From assembly GCF_910591885.1 (NCBI RefSeq), contig NC_063274.1, positions 12,050,164-12,114,163 on the forward strand: a stretch of DNA of 64,000 nt, read 5' to 3'. The position numbers and the translations under genes were made by a program. Shown here in pieces: positions 1-12,539 of this stretch. This stretch comes from Bombus terrestris. Its lineage: Eukaryota > Arthropoda > Insecta > Hymenoptera > Apidae. A model generated the notes under the pieces. That model was not told the origin of the DNA. It saw nothing but the letters and a program-made list of their open reading frames with translations, and did no database searches. Numbering within the stretch: position 1 is the first letter of the stretch; each line of letters begins with the position of its first letter.

Positions 1-2704
1 AAATAGAGGAAAAGAAGGGAACGAGATGGAAATCATAAAGAGGAAAACGAGAGGTGGATATTCTTGATCCTTTTCGGTAGTTCCGCGGTTCGTTCGCTCC
101 GACGATTTGCCCTCAAAACTCATTGGTCGTGGCGAAAGGGAAATGAGCCTCGGCTCTCTTTCGTTTACCTCCATCGTTCGTCTTTTCGCCCACCCTCGTA
201 ACAGTTATCTTCCGAGACACTCGCGTTAATTCGCCGCCGTTGTACAATTCCTTGTACCACGATTTGGGGTATGATTGTCAGATCTACGAGGCTCCATAAC
301 ATCTTTCGCGTATATTTATCAAGTATCACCGTAGATACATAGAGCTGGAAATTAGTAATAAACTTTAGAAACGAATAAATTCTTGTACGCCGTCATAACA
401 GTCGTTAAATATTTTGAAAAGTTTTGAAATATAAAATAATCAAAAATTCATCCATTATCGATACAATATGAACGTAATCGATCTTGAACATCGCGCTCTC
501 AAATTGAAATTATCAAATATTTATAAAATCCCCTTTACCCCAAGGAACAGAAAATCTTCTCAATATTGAAATAAAACTTTAACGATACGTACTTACAGTT
601 TTTATATCTCTATTAAATACTTTTATCGGATCAGGCGTTACGAAAAGAACATTAAACACGGCTAAAGTATCGAGATTCATTTAGCTTTTTTTTCTTGATA
701 ACATCGACGAGTCCAATTTCGTTTTACCGCCCTCCCCCACTCTCACGCGGTTACCGTAGCCATCAAATTTCCCTGCAAAGCCGAAACAGCCTCCACAGAA
801 AGAAGCGGAACAAGAATGAATCAAATTACACAGGCACGCAGGTGGATTAAAACGCTAAAGAGGAAAGAATTTCCATTGGCCTGAAAAAATGACATTAGCG
901 AAATCCCCGTCGGTCCTTTTCGTTTTCACCCTTCCCCCTCTTCCTTCTCTCGTCGCGATTCTTTGTTTCTACCGGTATACGCTCTTCCTTCTTTCGTTTC
1001 TCTATCCTCCTTCGTCATTCTCATTTCCCTTGGCCGTTTCGTTTCGGTGCACTCGTTTTATTTCACCCGCCTCTCGTTCAATGATCCTCCAGCTCCCTTC
1101 CGACCTTTTCGAATTAACGTTTCACCACGAATCCGCAAATAAATTTCGCGAACCACTATTACCGGTCCAGCCAAGGGAAGGAAGTAAATCTCCGGATAAG
1201 AGAAACCGACCACCGTCGTGGTTATCATTGAAGAATTTATGTGATTTCGAACGTCCATTAACTAGTTTCGTATCGGTGGACAGTTAACCGAGAATAGAAA
1301 TTGAAATCAAGCCGCGAGCGAATCGACCGAATCGATATAGATGAGTGTTCTCGAAATAGGATACATGAATCATCCTGATCGTATCCTGATCTTTAATTAT
1401 TTCGAAGGGAACGTTCTCGATGGTGAAGCACTCGAGCTTTTCTGTTTGCCAAAAACAACGTGGAAATAGACGTTAAAGATAGTATTCGAATGTATTTGCA
1501 CTCCGGGAAGATTTAGAGCTTGGAAATTTTAAAGACAGTCTTGAGGGTTCTAGAGTTTCCAATGCTCCAGATTCTCATTGTGAGCGGGGTCAAAGACTTG
1601 ATATTAGATTCAAGATTTCGATTGGGTGTAAGGTTCCCATCGGATTTTCAAATTCAATAGGCGACTCATGAATTCGATTGGAATTAAATATTCAGTTGAG
1701 TTCAAGGGTCTGATGAAACATAAAGAAATAGAAATAGTTCGATTGAAGTTAAATGAAATATATTAAATTCGATATAAAGTGGCATATCGAGTGGCATTTC
1801 AGAAAATTGTATATTGTATCGTTTTTTATATTTTGTAAGTCCTATGTTGCACATTATAAATTCGAGTAAATACTGTAAGAATTGTTATTTCGCTAACAAA
1901 AGTAAAATTTGTCTGTCAATCTATGTATTGCTTTAATATTTGTATTGCGCTAAGTAGGTTAATTTATCGTGTCACGCTAAAAATAGGATAGTAACGGAGA
2001 AAGAAAGAGAACAGAGGAGAAGTGGAAAAGATGGGTCCACGAGAAGAATAAGACGGAAAGTAAGAGAAGAGAAACGAAGAATTATAGAATTTAGTAGTAA
2101 CCAAGGGTACAGTGCATTCAGGTCGAATGTTGGGGCGACGTACGCAAATAGAATGCGAAATGTCAATTACGTCGTTCGTACTGTGCTTTATTAAATTCCG
2201 TTTCAGTTATTAGAGTTTGCAGAAAGTTCTGCAAATGCTCGAGATACGACACTGTTTCGTTAATGCGATACAGGAACGTAGGAAGGACGATCAACGAGTA
2301 CACTTTAAAATCATTTTCATCCTCCCTTCAACAAACTTCTAGCTCAACAAATTATTGTATTAGTCAGTGTTTCAGTTCAGTATGTATTGAAACCATAGGA
2401 AAATTGTGTTTTCAGTTCCTTGGTATCTTGTCTAATCTCCAAACTGCTTTAACTCGTGTTAAAAATTTCGTTTACGTTTTTTACCTTTCATCTTTTTGAT
2501 GTCAATTTCACGTTTATTGCTTTTTATAAAATATTTTACCTATTGACTTGGTTGTTTTTCAATTTTGCGTTCAATATTGGAACAAATAGGTCTACAATAA
2601 TACAGTGTATCTTCTCTTAATCAGATCGTGTAATCGTTAATTTCAAAATAAATTTAATTTGATATTATGATAATATTTGATGAATAATTAATAATAAAAA
2701 ATAA

Positions 2705-3090
2705 TTATCGATCACTATTTTCGACCAAATTAAGGGTCACTACAGGAATTGAACAAATTCCGAGAAAGGGGACGGTCGATGTTCTTGAAGTTCCTGTAAA
2801 AGTATCAAATTTCGCTGTTCCAAAATTCCCAGTTCTGTTTCCTTTTAGCCGAACCTTTGTTGGGTTGGAAACGTCTAAAACTTGTACGAGCAGAAGACAG
2901 CGGCGTTCAATTACGAAGTACAAAGGCTTGGTCGATGTCGTCCGTTGTTCTTGGTCGGCCGTGCGTTTGTTTGTCTTCGATGAGTCCGTCTGGGGCGGAT
3001 CTCCATTGTTCTTCACGGATTGGGTCTTTCGTAAGGATTAATGAGACTGGTTCTTGGTTTCTCAGACATCCGATTGAGAACCTATTTTAA
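2705..3090 (-). repeat. possible LTR or leader remnant of a retroelement
   Basis: This block is clearly less AT-rich than its surroundings. On the minus strand it is open from 3016 to 2705, but from a GTG, not an ATG, and the translation matches no family I recognise. The minus strand contains TGTAGTGACCC (plus 2734-2744), a sequence of the kind that starts many insect LTRs. I see no second LTR, primer site or pol nearby. Sharp composition borders suggest an inserted fragment, but this is a guess. Confidence 0.2.
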
Positions 3091-3328
3091 TAAGTTAATG
3101 ATTCTACTCCCGAATTTTGTTGAATTTACCCTAATTAGTCTTCGTACGGTTGAACATTTTCTAAATCCATTATTCGATCGACTATTCTATGAAAACAAAA
3201 TTATCCGAAATCACATGAACGATAATCTGTTTTTGTCTTCTATGAAGAATTTTTCCAAACAAGTCTATTCAAATTACTATTCTGATGTTTTCTTATTCTC
3301 ATAAGTAGAATAAAGAAATTCAGATATA

Positions 3329-3360
3329 CAGTCACCCATAAAAGTCCTTGTACACCAGAA
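3329..3360 (+). mobile_element. Tc1/mariner-like terminal sequence (one end)
   Basis: A TA dinucleotide (3327-3328) is followed by CAGTCACCCATAAAAG and then a CTTGTACACC stretch. The pattern CAGT-N-ATAAAAG-N-TTGTACA next to TA is typical of Tc1/mariner inverted-repeat ends, and a similar sequence starts at 41893. I could not find the matching inverted end nearby and no transposase ORF is open, so this is a degraded or one-ended relic. Its extent beyond about 30 bp is unknown. Confidence 0.35.
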
Positions 3361-4503
3361 AGGCTATTTCTATTTAAATAAAGCATACGTAACACGATAA
3401 CATATTCACTTTTTAACATAGATATAAAGCAATAATAAAATAGCTTTTAGGCGTTTTGGCATAAAACAAACTACCATTGGACTGAATTTTTGTGGCATTT
3501 TAGTTTAATAGAAGTGAACTATAAAATATTCCTTTTTATAGAGTATACGAATATTTTTGACGATGCATTGGTACAATGAACTTTTGACTCAGATATATTC
3601 AAACAAAGAGCGAAAAATATTTTTCAAATCGCAAAGTGATTATTGACACAAGTTCAAGGATGAGAATTTTCGGGCATCGTTTTAAATAACACTAAAGTTT
3701 CGACACATTTGGTTGATACGCGCAAAGCCCGACCTTTACAGCCTTTCAAATTTTTTTACAACGGCTGCTTTACGTGCTTGTCCCAAAAATGTCGGAATAT
3801 AGTGGCTACTTTACTTATGTATCCTGTGTCTCAAGCATCCACAATTTGCGCTCGAGGAGTATGAAAACAGTGCACATAGCCGAACGAGTATGTATACAGT
3901 AATCTGCATATAGGGTGTGTTGTTAACTGACAAATTTCGTTTTCAAGCTTCCTAATTACAATTCATTTAATACATTTGGCAAATTAAAACAATCTTCCGC
4001 CAGTTTGAAATAAACAGAATTAAATGGAACGCCAACAGCGCGCAGCAAAGAATTTCTCATTTAAATAATTACGAAATCTGCTGCAATTAACCTTTGACAA
4101 AGTGTACTTACATTTTATTTTCATATCTTTTCATTTCTTTCATTTGTTTGATATACTCCCAGGTTTATTACTACCGTTTTATGACATCGTCTTCTTCCTT
4201 GTTCTCGAAATTGCCTGTGAAGTGTACTATTTTAGAGTTTGGAGCGGTGCCACGTATCCTTTTATTTCTATTATACCATTTCTTATCTCGTCGTTTTCAT
4301 TTTATAACTTCAGTCTTTCCCCTTAGAATTTGAAGCTTTTTCTTTTTCTTTTTTTACTCTTGTATAATTTCATTTTTAATTATCACAGTTCCAGGCGTAC
4401 TTTCATGTAAGAATACATTTCTGTGAAAGATCTTATCTTAAAAGACATGAGATAGGAGACACGAAGTAGAGTTAACTATATAATAAAGTGCTATTATTTC
4501 TAG

Positions 4504-4578
4504 TTAAGAAATCCAAACCGGGATTCGTGTATTTGACCAGAGCAGCAAGTAAACCATCCTGTATACCTTGCGGACTGT
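4504..4578 (+). CDS. candidate internal coding exon, gene unknown
   Basis: A 75-nt stretch lies between a pyrimidine-rich acceptor (ending TTATTTCTAG) and a consensus donor (GTGAGT at 4579). It is fully open in the frame starting after its second base and would encode 24 residues beginning KKSKPGFVYL, with CIPC near the end. Its length is divisible by three, so it could be a symmetric exon. I found no partner exons and recognise no family. A random 75-nt open stretch flanked by splice-like signals is possible. Confidence 0.22.
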
Positions 4579-5266
4579 GTGAGTATCTTTGAATGTTTAT
4601 TCGTACACAAACAGCAAGTATGAACACCTGATCTCGAAGGTCGGGGTGTCTGCGGTTCAGCCAAAACCGAAATTACGGGGTTAATGGAAGTCTGGACGTG
4701 GTTCGCCTCCTTGCAAGGAAACGGAAAACGGAGCTGGAAAGGTATTTCACTCTCCCTCTTGTTGTAGAAAAAGACCAGGCTGCCCTTTGCCGGTGAAATA
4801 ACCGGCTCTTCCTATCTTTTGGTCTCAGACTACCTTCATTTTCGGAACAAATGCGCGCAATTACTTGCTACTTTGCCCTACGCCTCCGTCATTAGAGATA
4901 AATAAGAAATCGGACTGCATTAAAGCCGAAACTGGAAGATTGTAAAAGGAAAAGCTTTCTTGCTTCGTTTGTCCGTATGAAAGAAAAATCGTTATTTATT
5001 AGATAATTTTTATATGCAATTGCAAAAGTTAGATAAATTGAACGATAGCGAAATTTCGATATTTCGCATGAAATACATTTTCATAAATGGAATAAGATTA
5101 AACAGTAGAAAATAAAATTACGAAACGGGAAATAGAAAAGAGAAATGCGAGAAGAAGTTTACTTTTAATTTGTTGATCAGACACTTATATTCCTGTGAAA
5201 AGTTCTACCACACAAGCTCGCTTCCCAGAGAAACTTGTTTTAATGCAGCTACATGATAACTGTACA

Positions 5267-8200
5267 TCAAGTGAGCATGATGCTTTTCAACGAATATTCA
5301 GGTTTGATATCGAAAGTTGCGATAGTGCCGTCGTTGAAGGGTAAAGAAATGCTTCCGTCTATCACCAAGCCAGCGTCAAAGCCACAGGATTTCACAGTAA
5401 GCTTGTTGCACTTTTGTCTGTCCAGGCAACATTTCTGGTTCTTGCAACGTGTAGTATGATACATTTCGCGGATCATGTATACCATATTCAAATCCTCTGA
5501 AAAAGCATCTGCACTAAAAACGTTTTCTCAGAGCAAGCAAATTCGAGACAAAAGGTTCTATTATCTTTTCTTCTACTTTGTCTTATTATTTCTTATATTA
5601 TCAGATTTTACCAAAGGGAGTTATAATTGTAAATTCTTCATTCACTAACCGAAACGTTATTATCTTAGCTACTATTTGCTTGATCGTAGTTACTGACGTT
5701 GAACAATTCAGTTACCTGGGGAATAGATGAGAGCTTGATGATATTTGTGGAGTAATTTGTTGGTTTCCTCGTTGCTTAATTTAATGCCGGTGGCTATTTC
5801 GACGATACATCGAACGGTTTCGGCCGATTGAATGTTAATAGATTTGTACCAGAATTGGGAACCAGTACCTGTACAAACGCACATACCTGAACTTCGAATT
5901 TGACGCGGCTCTTGATCTTCAATTCTGATTTGTAAAGTTATTGGTCTGACTGCCAAAAATTCTCCTATAAATACCTAAATTTCACGTAAGATATATTGGC
6001 CATGAATTATCGAATATTTTTATAAATGTCGAATAGCGCAGGATTAAACGAAATTTCGTGCAACTAACTTCGTTCAATGCCAGCCAAGGCAAAGTCCTCT
6101 GCCGTGGTTGAAGTGAGTCCGCTATTTTCCTTTGTGTCGTTCGCGCAAGAGCTCTGAGAATTCAATTAACCTTAATTAAAGCGGTTAATGAGATTGATCA
6201 ATGCTTGGTCGTGTTTTACATTCGTTTCTTCTTGCGTTTCTGCAGGAACGAAGGTGACGAAGGGAAGAACTTCTCGTCGAAGAATAAGAATACGTAAAAA
6301 CGTATAAAGCGCTTGGTGCTCGGAGAAACGAGCTTATTTAGTTTTAATGGCATTAATGAAGGACGAGCGTGGAAGAGGACGAAGAAATTTTAATGAAGAG
6401 TAATGAAGAACGACGTTAATGATGAACTCTCGATGCATTTAGAATAACGAAACTCCAGCGATAGAGTAATTACATTAATATTAAACGTTTTCCTATAAAT
6501 AGAATATTCGATCAATATTAACGAATAATTGTTATTAAATTAATTAATAAACTTTTGTTACGTGTTACAATAGGTGAACTCGGTTGTAAAATATTCACAA
6601 TATATTGATAATTGCGTGTATACAATATAATATTCACGATAACAATTATTAATAACTGGACGTAATTTTTCATCGATTTGTATCTTTTTCAGTAAACTTT
6701 TTTCCTTTATCATGCACGAGCAAAGATTTGCGATCGATCTGTACAGATTTCTAAATTTTACCTTTACGGTGAGCAAATTCGATTATCTGATATTCCTATA
6801 CGATAATTAAAGATATCAAAGTAACGATAGCATCTAAACAAACTGAATGCAATTTGTCTCGCATTTTTTCCGATAAATTGTCCAAATAAATACAAACTCA
6901 CGATTCTGCTTTTTTCCATCCGTATAAATTACGATTTCTCGTAAAATTCCTGTTATATACAATTAAAAAGTTACGTCTTCTTTGTATAACTCGTAACTAC
7001 ACGGTTATTGTAATTTACAAGTTCTAACTGCCGAAGTTCCGGCGTACAGGAGGTTATAACTTGAAACTACTCGGTAGAGAGGACCGGCCGTGAAATGAAG
7101 ACGCATTACGGCCTTTATGAAAACGTAGAATCGACGATACGTACGGCTTACTTAAAACTTAAGAGAATAGATTGCCCGGAGAAAGAACTCCGTTATGCGA
7201 TTCCTTCAAGGAGAGAGTGAGAGAAAGGTAGCTTGTTGCGGGCATTTTATCGTTTTTACCAACGTAATTTAAGTCTAAGAACCACCGAAGGAACGCGTAA
7301 AGTTTAATCTGCAGAATGGGAGACGAAACAAAGACTCGAAACATAGCGTACGTAACAAATTCACGAGAATAAGAAAATAAATATTCTGTTGCTCGCGTGT
7401 TATTCTCTGCCTACGTTTTGTTGCACACCTTTTATCAATTAATAATACTAGACGAGTAATAATATTACGATGGAAGTTATGGCTTATAGATTTCTGTTGC
7501 ATAATTTTAGTACTTCACGTGATTAGATGGAATTGGATGGCTTGCAATTTGTAAAATTGACGTGTAGAGCTGTACCTGATTTATTATCAAACATGTTACC
7601 GTGCCATATAAAAGAATTTATCGACGCTATTAATTTGCAACTGGTGGTTTGTAAAACTTCGCTAAAGATAGGTATTATATTACTTCAATTGCAATTCTGT
7701 TATAAAATGGACAGAGTAATCTATATCGTTCTGAACAATTCTAGAGTTTGTAAATTACAAATTGATAAAAAATGCGTTATGTGTATTTCAAAACGTGGTC
7801 GTAGATTTCAAAATGCGATAGAACGGAAATGCTATGAATATTTCGAACATATAGGGCATAATGTAAGTGTGTGTGAATTGACAGGAGATTAAAAGTACAC
7901 CTTGTGAACGAAAGTGGGGAGGAAGGGAAGAAGAGGAATCGAGAGTCTCGAAAAAGAAAAATTTCCTGCAGCTACCGCATTGTAAAAGTAACGAATAAAA
8001 ATGCACATATTGATTTCTGACAGGGTAGAACAAACGCGGATCAGAGAGAATAACTTCTCTATAATGTACCCACTCGGCTCTTTTCTCTCCTTGTGTACGG
8101 CTCTTCTCGTGTATATGAAAAGGTCGTCTGTAAAGTCCTTCTCCATTCATCACTGTTCGAATGCGACTTCGCATCAATAGCGTGTATTTTCCTGTATGAA

Positions 8201-9299
8201 GTCGATCAAATATGCTTTCGATGTCCATCGCGTATTTCGGAGGAAGCGTAAAAATGTTATTGTCGTTCGATCGGATGCTCGGATTGATGCCCAACACAGG
8301 TTTCACGTTGTCTGTAATTAATTTGGAGGATAGCAAAAACGTGCCATCTCCACCTATTGGAATCACCAAATCCGCCCAATTCATAAATTTCCATGCGTCT
8401 GCTATCCTGTGCAACGAAATATAAATAATATACATATAACGAAAGTTCGAATATTATCGTAACAAATATTATCATAGCGATAATATTAATAGTATCATCG
8501 CAAAATTGTCCTGAGCAAACAACGTGAGTTCAAAAGTAACATTCAATACTTAAAAAAAAAAAAAAAAAAAGGAACAAAAATATTAATTTCAAAATTTAGT
8601 AGAATTTATTTCGATAAGAATATTTTGCTGCAAATTTTTAAAATTATAAAAATCGTAAATTTCTTTTTATAGAAATTAATAGATAATATAATAATTCGAA
8701 AATGTTTATCGTATCTGCCGAAGAAGAGGTATTGAAGAAGAAAATTTAATGAATACGAGTGAAGTTAATGAATAAGAGTGAAGCATCGTTTCTTATTATA
8801 TGACGAACGATGATATACGAAATGATAAATCTATTCAAACGGTTGTCAATGCGTTAATTACTGAGGTAATTAAGCTACTATCTGAAAATATAAAAGTGAG
8901 AAATCATAAAGTCATAAAGGGAAAAATACGCGAACATTTCTGAAGCACCCGCTCCATTTTATCTTTCTTCTTTATATTTGTTGTATACAGGCGTAGCCGT
9001 TTCATCGGACATTAAACTTTATTACGTAATAATCTTTCGCCTTACCTTTTCGTAATAGAAAAATTGATGTCGAGCTTTTTTAAAATCGCTGCTAGATTTT
9101 GTTCGCAAGTAATCTGTTGTTGATGCTCGGTAAAAATTTCGTTCGGATCTTTTCCACGCTCTTTTAACATTGACAATATTTGGTCTTCGTTCAGATTGGG
9201 ATTCTGTGATCGCAGGAACTCCAACGAGGATAGTTTCGAAACGCAGAGGACTCTACGCGGTCGATAAGGCGTATTGTTTAAACAATTAAAGATTTTCAT
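5267..9299 (-). CDS. NADK2: mitochondrial NAD kinase 2, five exons
   Basis: Phosphorylates NAD+ to NADP+ with ATP; the animal NADK2 family works in the mitochondrial matrix. I infer CDS complement(join(5267..5496,5716..5974,6069..6153,8074..8406,9046..9299)), 1161 nt, 386 residues. Every junction is GT-AG and the phases agree. Motifs seen: YRPRRVLCVSK near the N-terminus; VIPIGGDGT at about residues 99-107 (the family's nucleotide-binding GGDGT); LPWLALNE running into VFIGE across exons 3 and 4; CVCTGTGS at about 256-263; SPED at the exon 4/5 join; VIDGS-FNDG near the C-terminus. Length is slightly under the ~440 residues of the human protein, mainly at the N-terminus. The ATG at 9299 is taken as start; an in-frame ATG lies further up at about 9332. 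The donor of exon 2 (GTGGGT at 8073) was chosen because only it keeps the exon 3 frame. The 1.9-kb intron between exons 2 and 3 is the largest. Confidence 0.9.
8552..8570 (+). repeat. poly(A) run in NADK2 intron 1
   Basis: Nineteen consecutive A residues on the plus strand (T on the transcribed strand). The run lies in the first NADK2 intron (8407-9045), upstream of exon 2 in transcript sense, about 150 nt from its acceptor. Confidence 0.9.
8746..8783 (+). repeat. 19-bp tandem duplication
   Basis: Two adjacent 19-bp units, TTAATGAATACGAGTGAAG and TTAATGAATAAGAGTGAAG, differ at a single base. They lie in NADK2 intron 1. No function is apparent. Confidence 0.85.
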
Positions 9300-10417
9300 G
9301 ATTAATAGCGAAATTATTCTCGAATGGTACAAACTTTGTCGATTTAGGTTAGATTATACGAAAAATATTGAAACCTTTCCGAGCAACGCTCGGCGCAGTC
9401 ACTTCAGATCAATACTAATTACACGGGAAAATTAGTTTGGTTTCGTTATGATATTAAATATTGAATCAAGAGATTGTTCCGTTGCCGTTGCTTTCAAACC
9501 AAATATCCAATGTATTGTGTAACATTTAAACACTGGCGAAGTTTCAACTTTATTTTAACGAATTATCGACGAGTTTATCCCGTTTATTGAGGGCTGGAAA
9601 TTTCGTTTCGAGTACCTTTATAACAACATTATTACTTGATAAATCCTGGAGTAATCAGACACATTTACCCTTCTCGCTGATGGTTTATTTCGTTACCTAA
9701 TTCAATTCCGTGAAATTGGGTAATTCGTTCGATTTCTAAAAGCATGTCCGAATATTACGTTTAAATTACGAGTAACATTAGGAAATTATAAACGGAATTA
9801 AATTTACACATAACGAAGAAAAGAGACTTTGAAGAAGACAGCCATGTATAAAAATTAAATAATTAATATAATTCCTACAATCTAGTTGCAACGAAAATGG
9901 TTAATCTGCATTTTACCGTATAAATTAATATTCATTATGAATTCATTTTATTTGACGAACATACGATATAGAACGCCAAATATTAAATTGAATGCGCGAT
10001 TCCAAATAAATTAATTAAGTTAAAATATATTTACTTACATTTTCCCTCAATTTTTATTTATTACTAATTAAGGATAAATAATAATATCATACCGCTGAAT
10101 TCGTCATCCACATGATTTCAATCATAGATAAAAAAATTTGCTGATCATTTTTTTTCGTTTAAGCTTCAAGGTCTTTCACCATAGTCCTTACAACCGTTCT
10201 CGGTTTTCAAACTCGCGTTCTCGTCTCAACTTTGCAAATCACATCGTCTCTCTGCGGTTCCGTAACGTTGCTTCAACTTGCCAGCCAGAGAGTATTCGGT
10301 ACTGATGACGACGTTGCATCGAGGTATACGTGTTCTTCTCAGGATTACTCACGTGTCCTAAGTGATACTTGGCACTCAGGCGGTGGCAGAGGCCGCGTGT
10401 CTTGTACGCTGGCTTCT

Positions 10418-10507
10418 GGCAAACTTCGGGGCAAAGTTGCTCGAAATTTTCGTCTCAATGGACACTGACCATTAAAGCCACTTAAGGTACCAGGATCTTC
10501 TCTTAAG
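10418..10507 (+). repeat. diverged direct repeat, copy 1
   Basis: Shares with copy 2 the ordered landmarks AAACTTCG, TTTTCGTCTC, CTGACC, AAAGCCA, GTACC and TTCTCTTAAG. CTGACC at 10465 lies 493 bp before its counterpart at 10958. Copy 1 has about 14 extra bases after AAACTTCG. Identity continues weakly outside the interval. The unit's nature (old transposon, duplicated regulatory block) is unknown. Confidence 0.6.
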
Positions 10508-10922
10508 CTCGCTCGTACGGGGATGTTACGCCGGCCACGAAATATTCCTGAACAGCGCGCTGTCGAGATTTTAGCCGAGGGACGCTGAAGAGTTCTCGAG
10601 TTTCCTTGAAAGCCATCGTTTTATGAGCTTCGTGACATTTTTACCTCTTCCCTCATATTTCTGGATACGTAGTAACCGCTTGGATTCGCCGTTTTTCCCA
10701 TCGACCTGACCGTACGATAGCTTTTTCTCTTAGAAAATAACGGGAAAAAGGAGAAAAGAGGAAAAAAGAAGGGAGAAGGTACGAGTTTCCTTGGAGAAAA
10801 AATTATAGCGAGGTACAACACGAGAAAATCATACTCTCGGTGGCGCATCTTGTACACGGTTTTTGGTTGAGTCGAGGTGGTCTAGTCGAGTTTCCGGTAG
10901 CTGGAAGACAGAAGAAGCTCGC

Positions 10923-11000
10923 GGTAAACTTCGTTGAAGTTTTCGTCTCGAGTATAGCTGACCGCGAAAGCCATTTACTGTACCGGAATGTTCTCTTAAG
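10923..11000 (+). repeat. diverged direct repeat, copy 2
   Basis: Second copy of the block described for 10418-10507, in the same orientation. The best match is the right half, from CTGACC through TTCTCTTAAG (10958-11000). A nearby CGCGAAATAT also recalls CACGAAATAT at the corresponding place after copy 1. Confidence 0.6.
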
Positions 11001-11781
11001 ACCCGTTGTCGCGAAATATCCGAGCGTTTTATATTTTACGAGCCGCAGACTGCTGTTGCGACTTTGCTGCACAACGTCCGCTATGTTCGTGTATAATATT
11101 TCTTTTGCGGGATGTGTACAATTTCTTCATTGAAGATATGTTATTACCGTTCATTTTTATTATTACTTCTTTGTGTGTAATTATTGCTTTTATATCTATA
11201 AAACGTTGTTTAAAAATTAAAAAAATAAATAGAAGAAACAAATTTTGATGTACATAATAAATAGTGCTAAAACTATTTTAGAGTTGTAAATAATTCAGAG
11301 TAAAATTTTACTCCTTTTACGATATACTCAAAACTCAGATCTACATTTTCTGTAGACGTATCATCTATTTACAGTATTTTAAAAATAAAATTAAAGGAAT
11401 ATAGCCAAAATATTGAGAAAGTATATAAGAAAAATTGCATCGTGTTTAAGCTGATAAAGATAATGTACAGGGTAAAATTACTCTTTGCGACAGTAATTAT
11501 AATTACTTCTTAACACGGCCCGGATAAACACGTACCTTTTTTTTTTCAAAGCAACAAAAATATCACATTTCCTCCCTAGTCTCCTAGCAATTTTCTAAAT
11601 TTCATGCATATGCAGCGGTAGCGTTTAAAATGCCTTGTTAAAATTGGTACTGCGGGACACGATAATTGTATTTCCCTAGAATTTTTATTACACTCGGCGA
11701 CATGACAACGAGCCACCCGACAGTAATTACACGTCGTACGCAGGTTTTAGCTTGAAGCGGATGCTCTGGCTCAGAATTTCT

Positions 11782-11890
11782 GGTACGTTGGCCGCCGACG
11801 AACTTTGCAACAAACTTTCACGTTCTTTCCTTCTCCTTGTAGTTGCTGACCACTAGAACCACTTATAATGTCGCGACATCCCTACGGTGA
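11782..11890 (+). repeat. diverged direct repeat, probable copy 3
   Basis: Shows the same order of elements as copy 1 but is more diverged: GTACGTTGGC, then GAACTTTGCAACAAA, then CTGACCACTAGAACCACTTA (starting at 11846). Without an alignment tool I rate this copy as likely, not certain. Confidence 0.4.
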
Positions 11891-12430
11891 AGAAATTTGT
11901 TTAGCCGGAACTTTCAAGCTCAGTCCAAGGAACGCTTCAACTTTTAGCGTTCATGATTTTCAAAATTATTGCACGCTAGATAAAACGTAACATGTCGTGC
12001 AAATCATTTCTTATTGTTGTTGCTGGGATTCACTGAGCTGTATTAACGTATTCACTGCATCACATAATTATGCTTTATGTTAGAGCGTACATAATTAGTG
12101 GGTAATTTAAACCTGGTTCAATTTAAGTTGTTGTTTAAAGTTACAGCGTGTTTTCACGTTACTTTGTGAAGGTTTCAAAATGATGTTTCAATCTTGTACT
12201 ATAAAAATGAACTCTCTTTAAAGAATTTTTACGCTGTGTATTTTTATAGTAAGAAAATAAATAGGCGTTGCGAAAGAAATATTAAACGGATACGTCTAAC
12301 TATCATTTAGTTATTATATCTCACTATATGTATAGTTTCATTATATACAGTTATGTGAAAAAATTTCTATAATATTATACTTGTATTATTATTGAAAAGC
12401 AAATAGTGTGATTCCTGTCGTCTTCACTTT

Positions 12431-12436
12431 TTTATT
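12431..12436 (-). terminator. poly(A) signal downstream of gene B
   Basis: AATAAA on the minus strand, about 105 nt past the stop codon of the 485-residue ORF. The position and AT-rich context suit a cleavage/polyadenylation signal. Other A-rich hexamers lie nearby. Confidence 0.4.
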
Positions 12437-12539
12437 ATTTTTTGCAATGTTATTATGAACAGCCGCGGTATCGTGGCATCGTGAACATAAAAATTACGTT
12501 GTCGAATAATTACAGTTTTGATCCAGCTTAAATACCATG

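Larger units (their letters stand above)
1..4503. other. non-coding region downstream of NADK2
   Basis: No ORF here has an ATG start, flanking splice signals and protein-like composition together. The 889-1287 and 1058-1258 ORFs overlap on opposite strands in a pyrimidine-rich block and look accidental. The stretch is AT-rich with scattered GC-balanced patches (700-1300, 2705-3090, 3660-3860). The patch at 2705-3090 and the Tc1/mariner-like end at 3329 are listed separately. Confidence 0.6.
9333..12430. other. spacer between NADK2 and gene B
   Basis: No supported gene. The NADK2 promoter and 5'UTR should lie just above 9299, but no clear TATA or initiator stands out. The rest is AT-rich apart from GC-balanced blocks at 10190-10620, 10820-11110 and 11690-11960. 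These blocks contain the three related direct repeats listed separately. Short ORFs in the blocks occur on both strands and are not conserved between repeat copies. Confidence 0.6.

Noticed and set aside
889..1287. 132-codon plus-strand ORF
   Set aside because: Its Phe/Ser/Pro-rich composition follows from a pyrimidine-rich stretch, and an antisense ORF overlaps it. No domain seen.
7527..7892. 121-codon plus-strand ORF with an ATG
   Set aside because: It lies inside the NADK2 intron between exons 2 and 3, antisense to that gene, with no splice context and no family I recognise. AT-rich introns produce ORFs of this size by chance.
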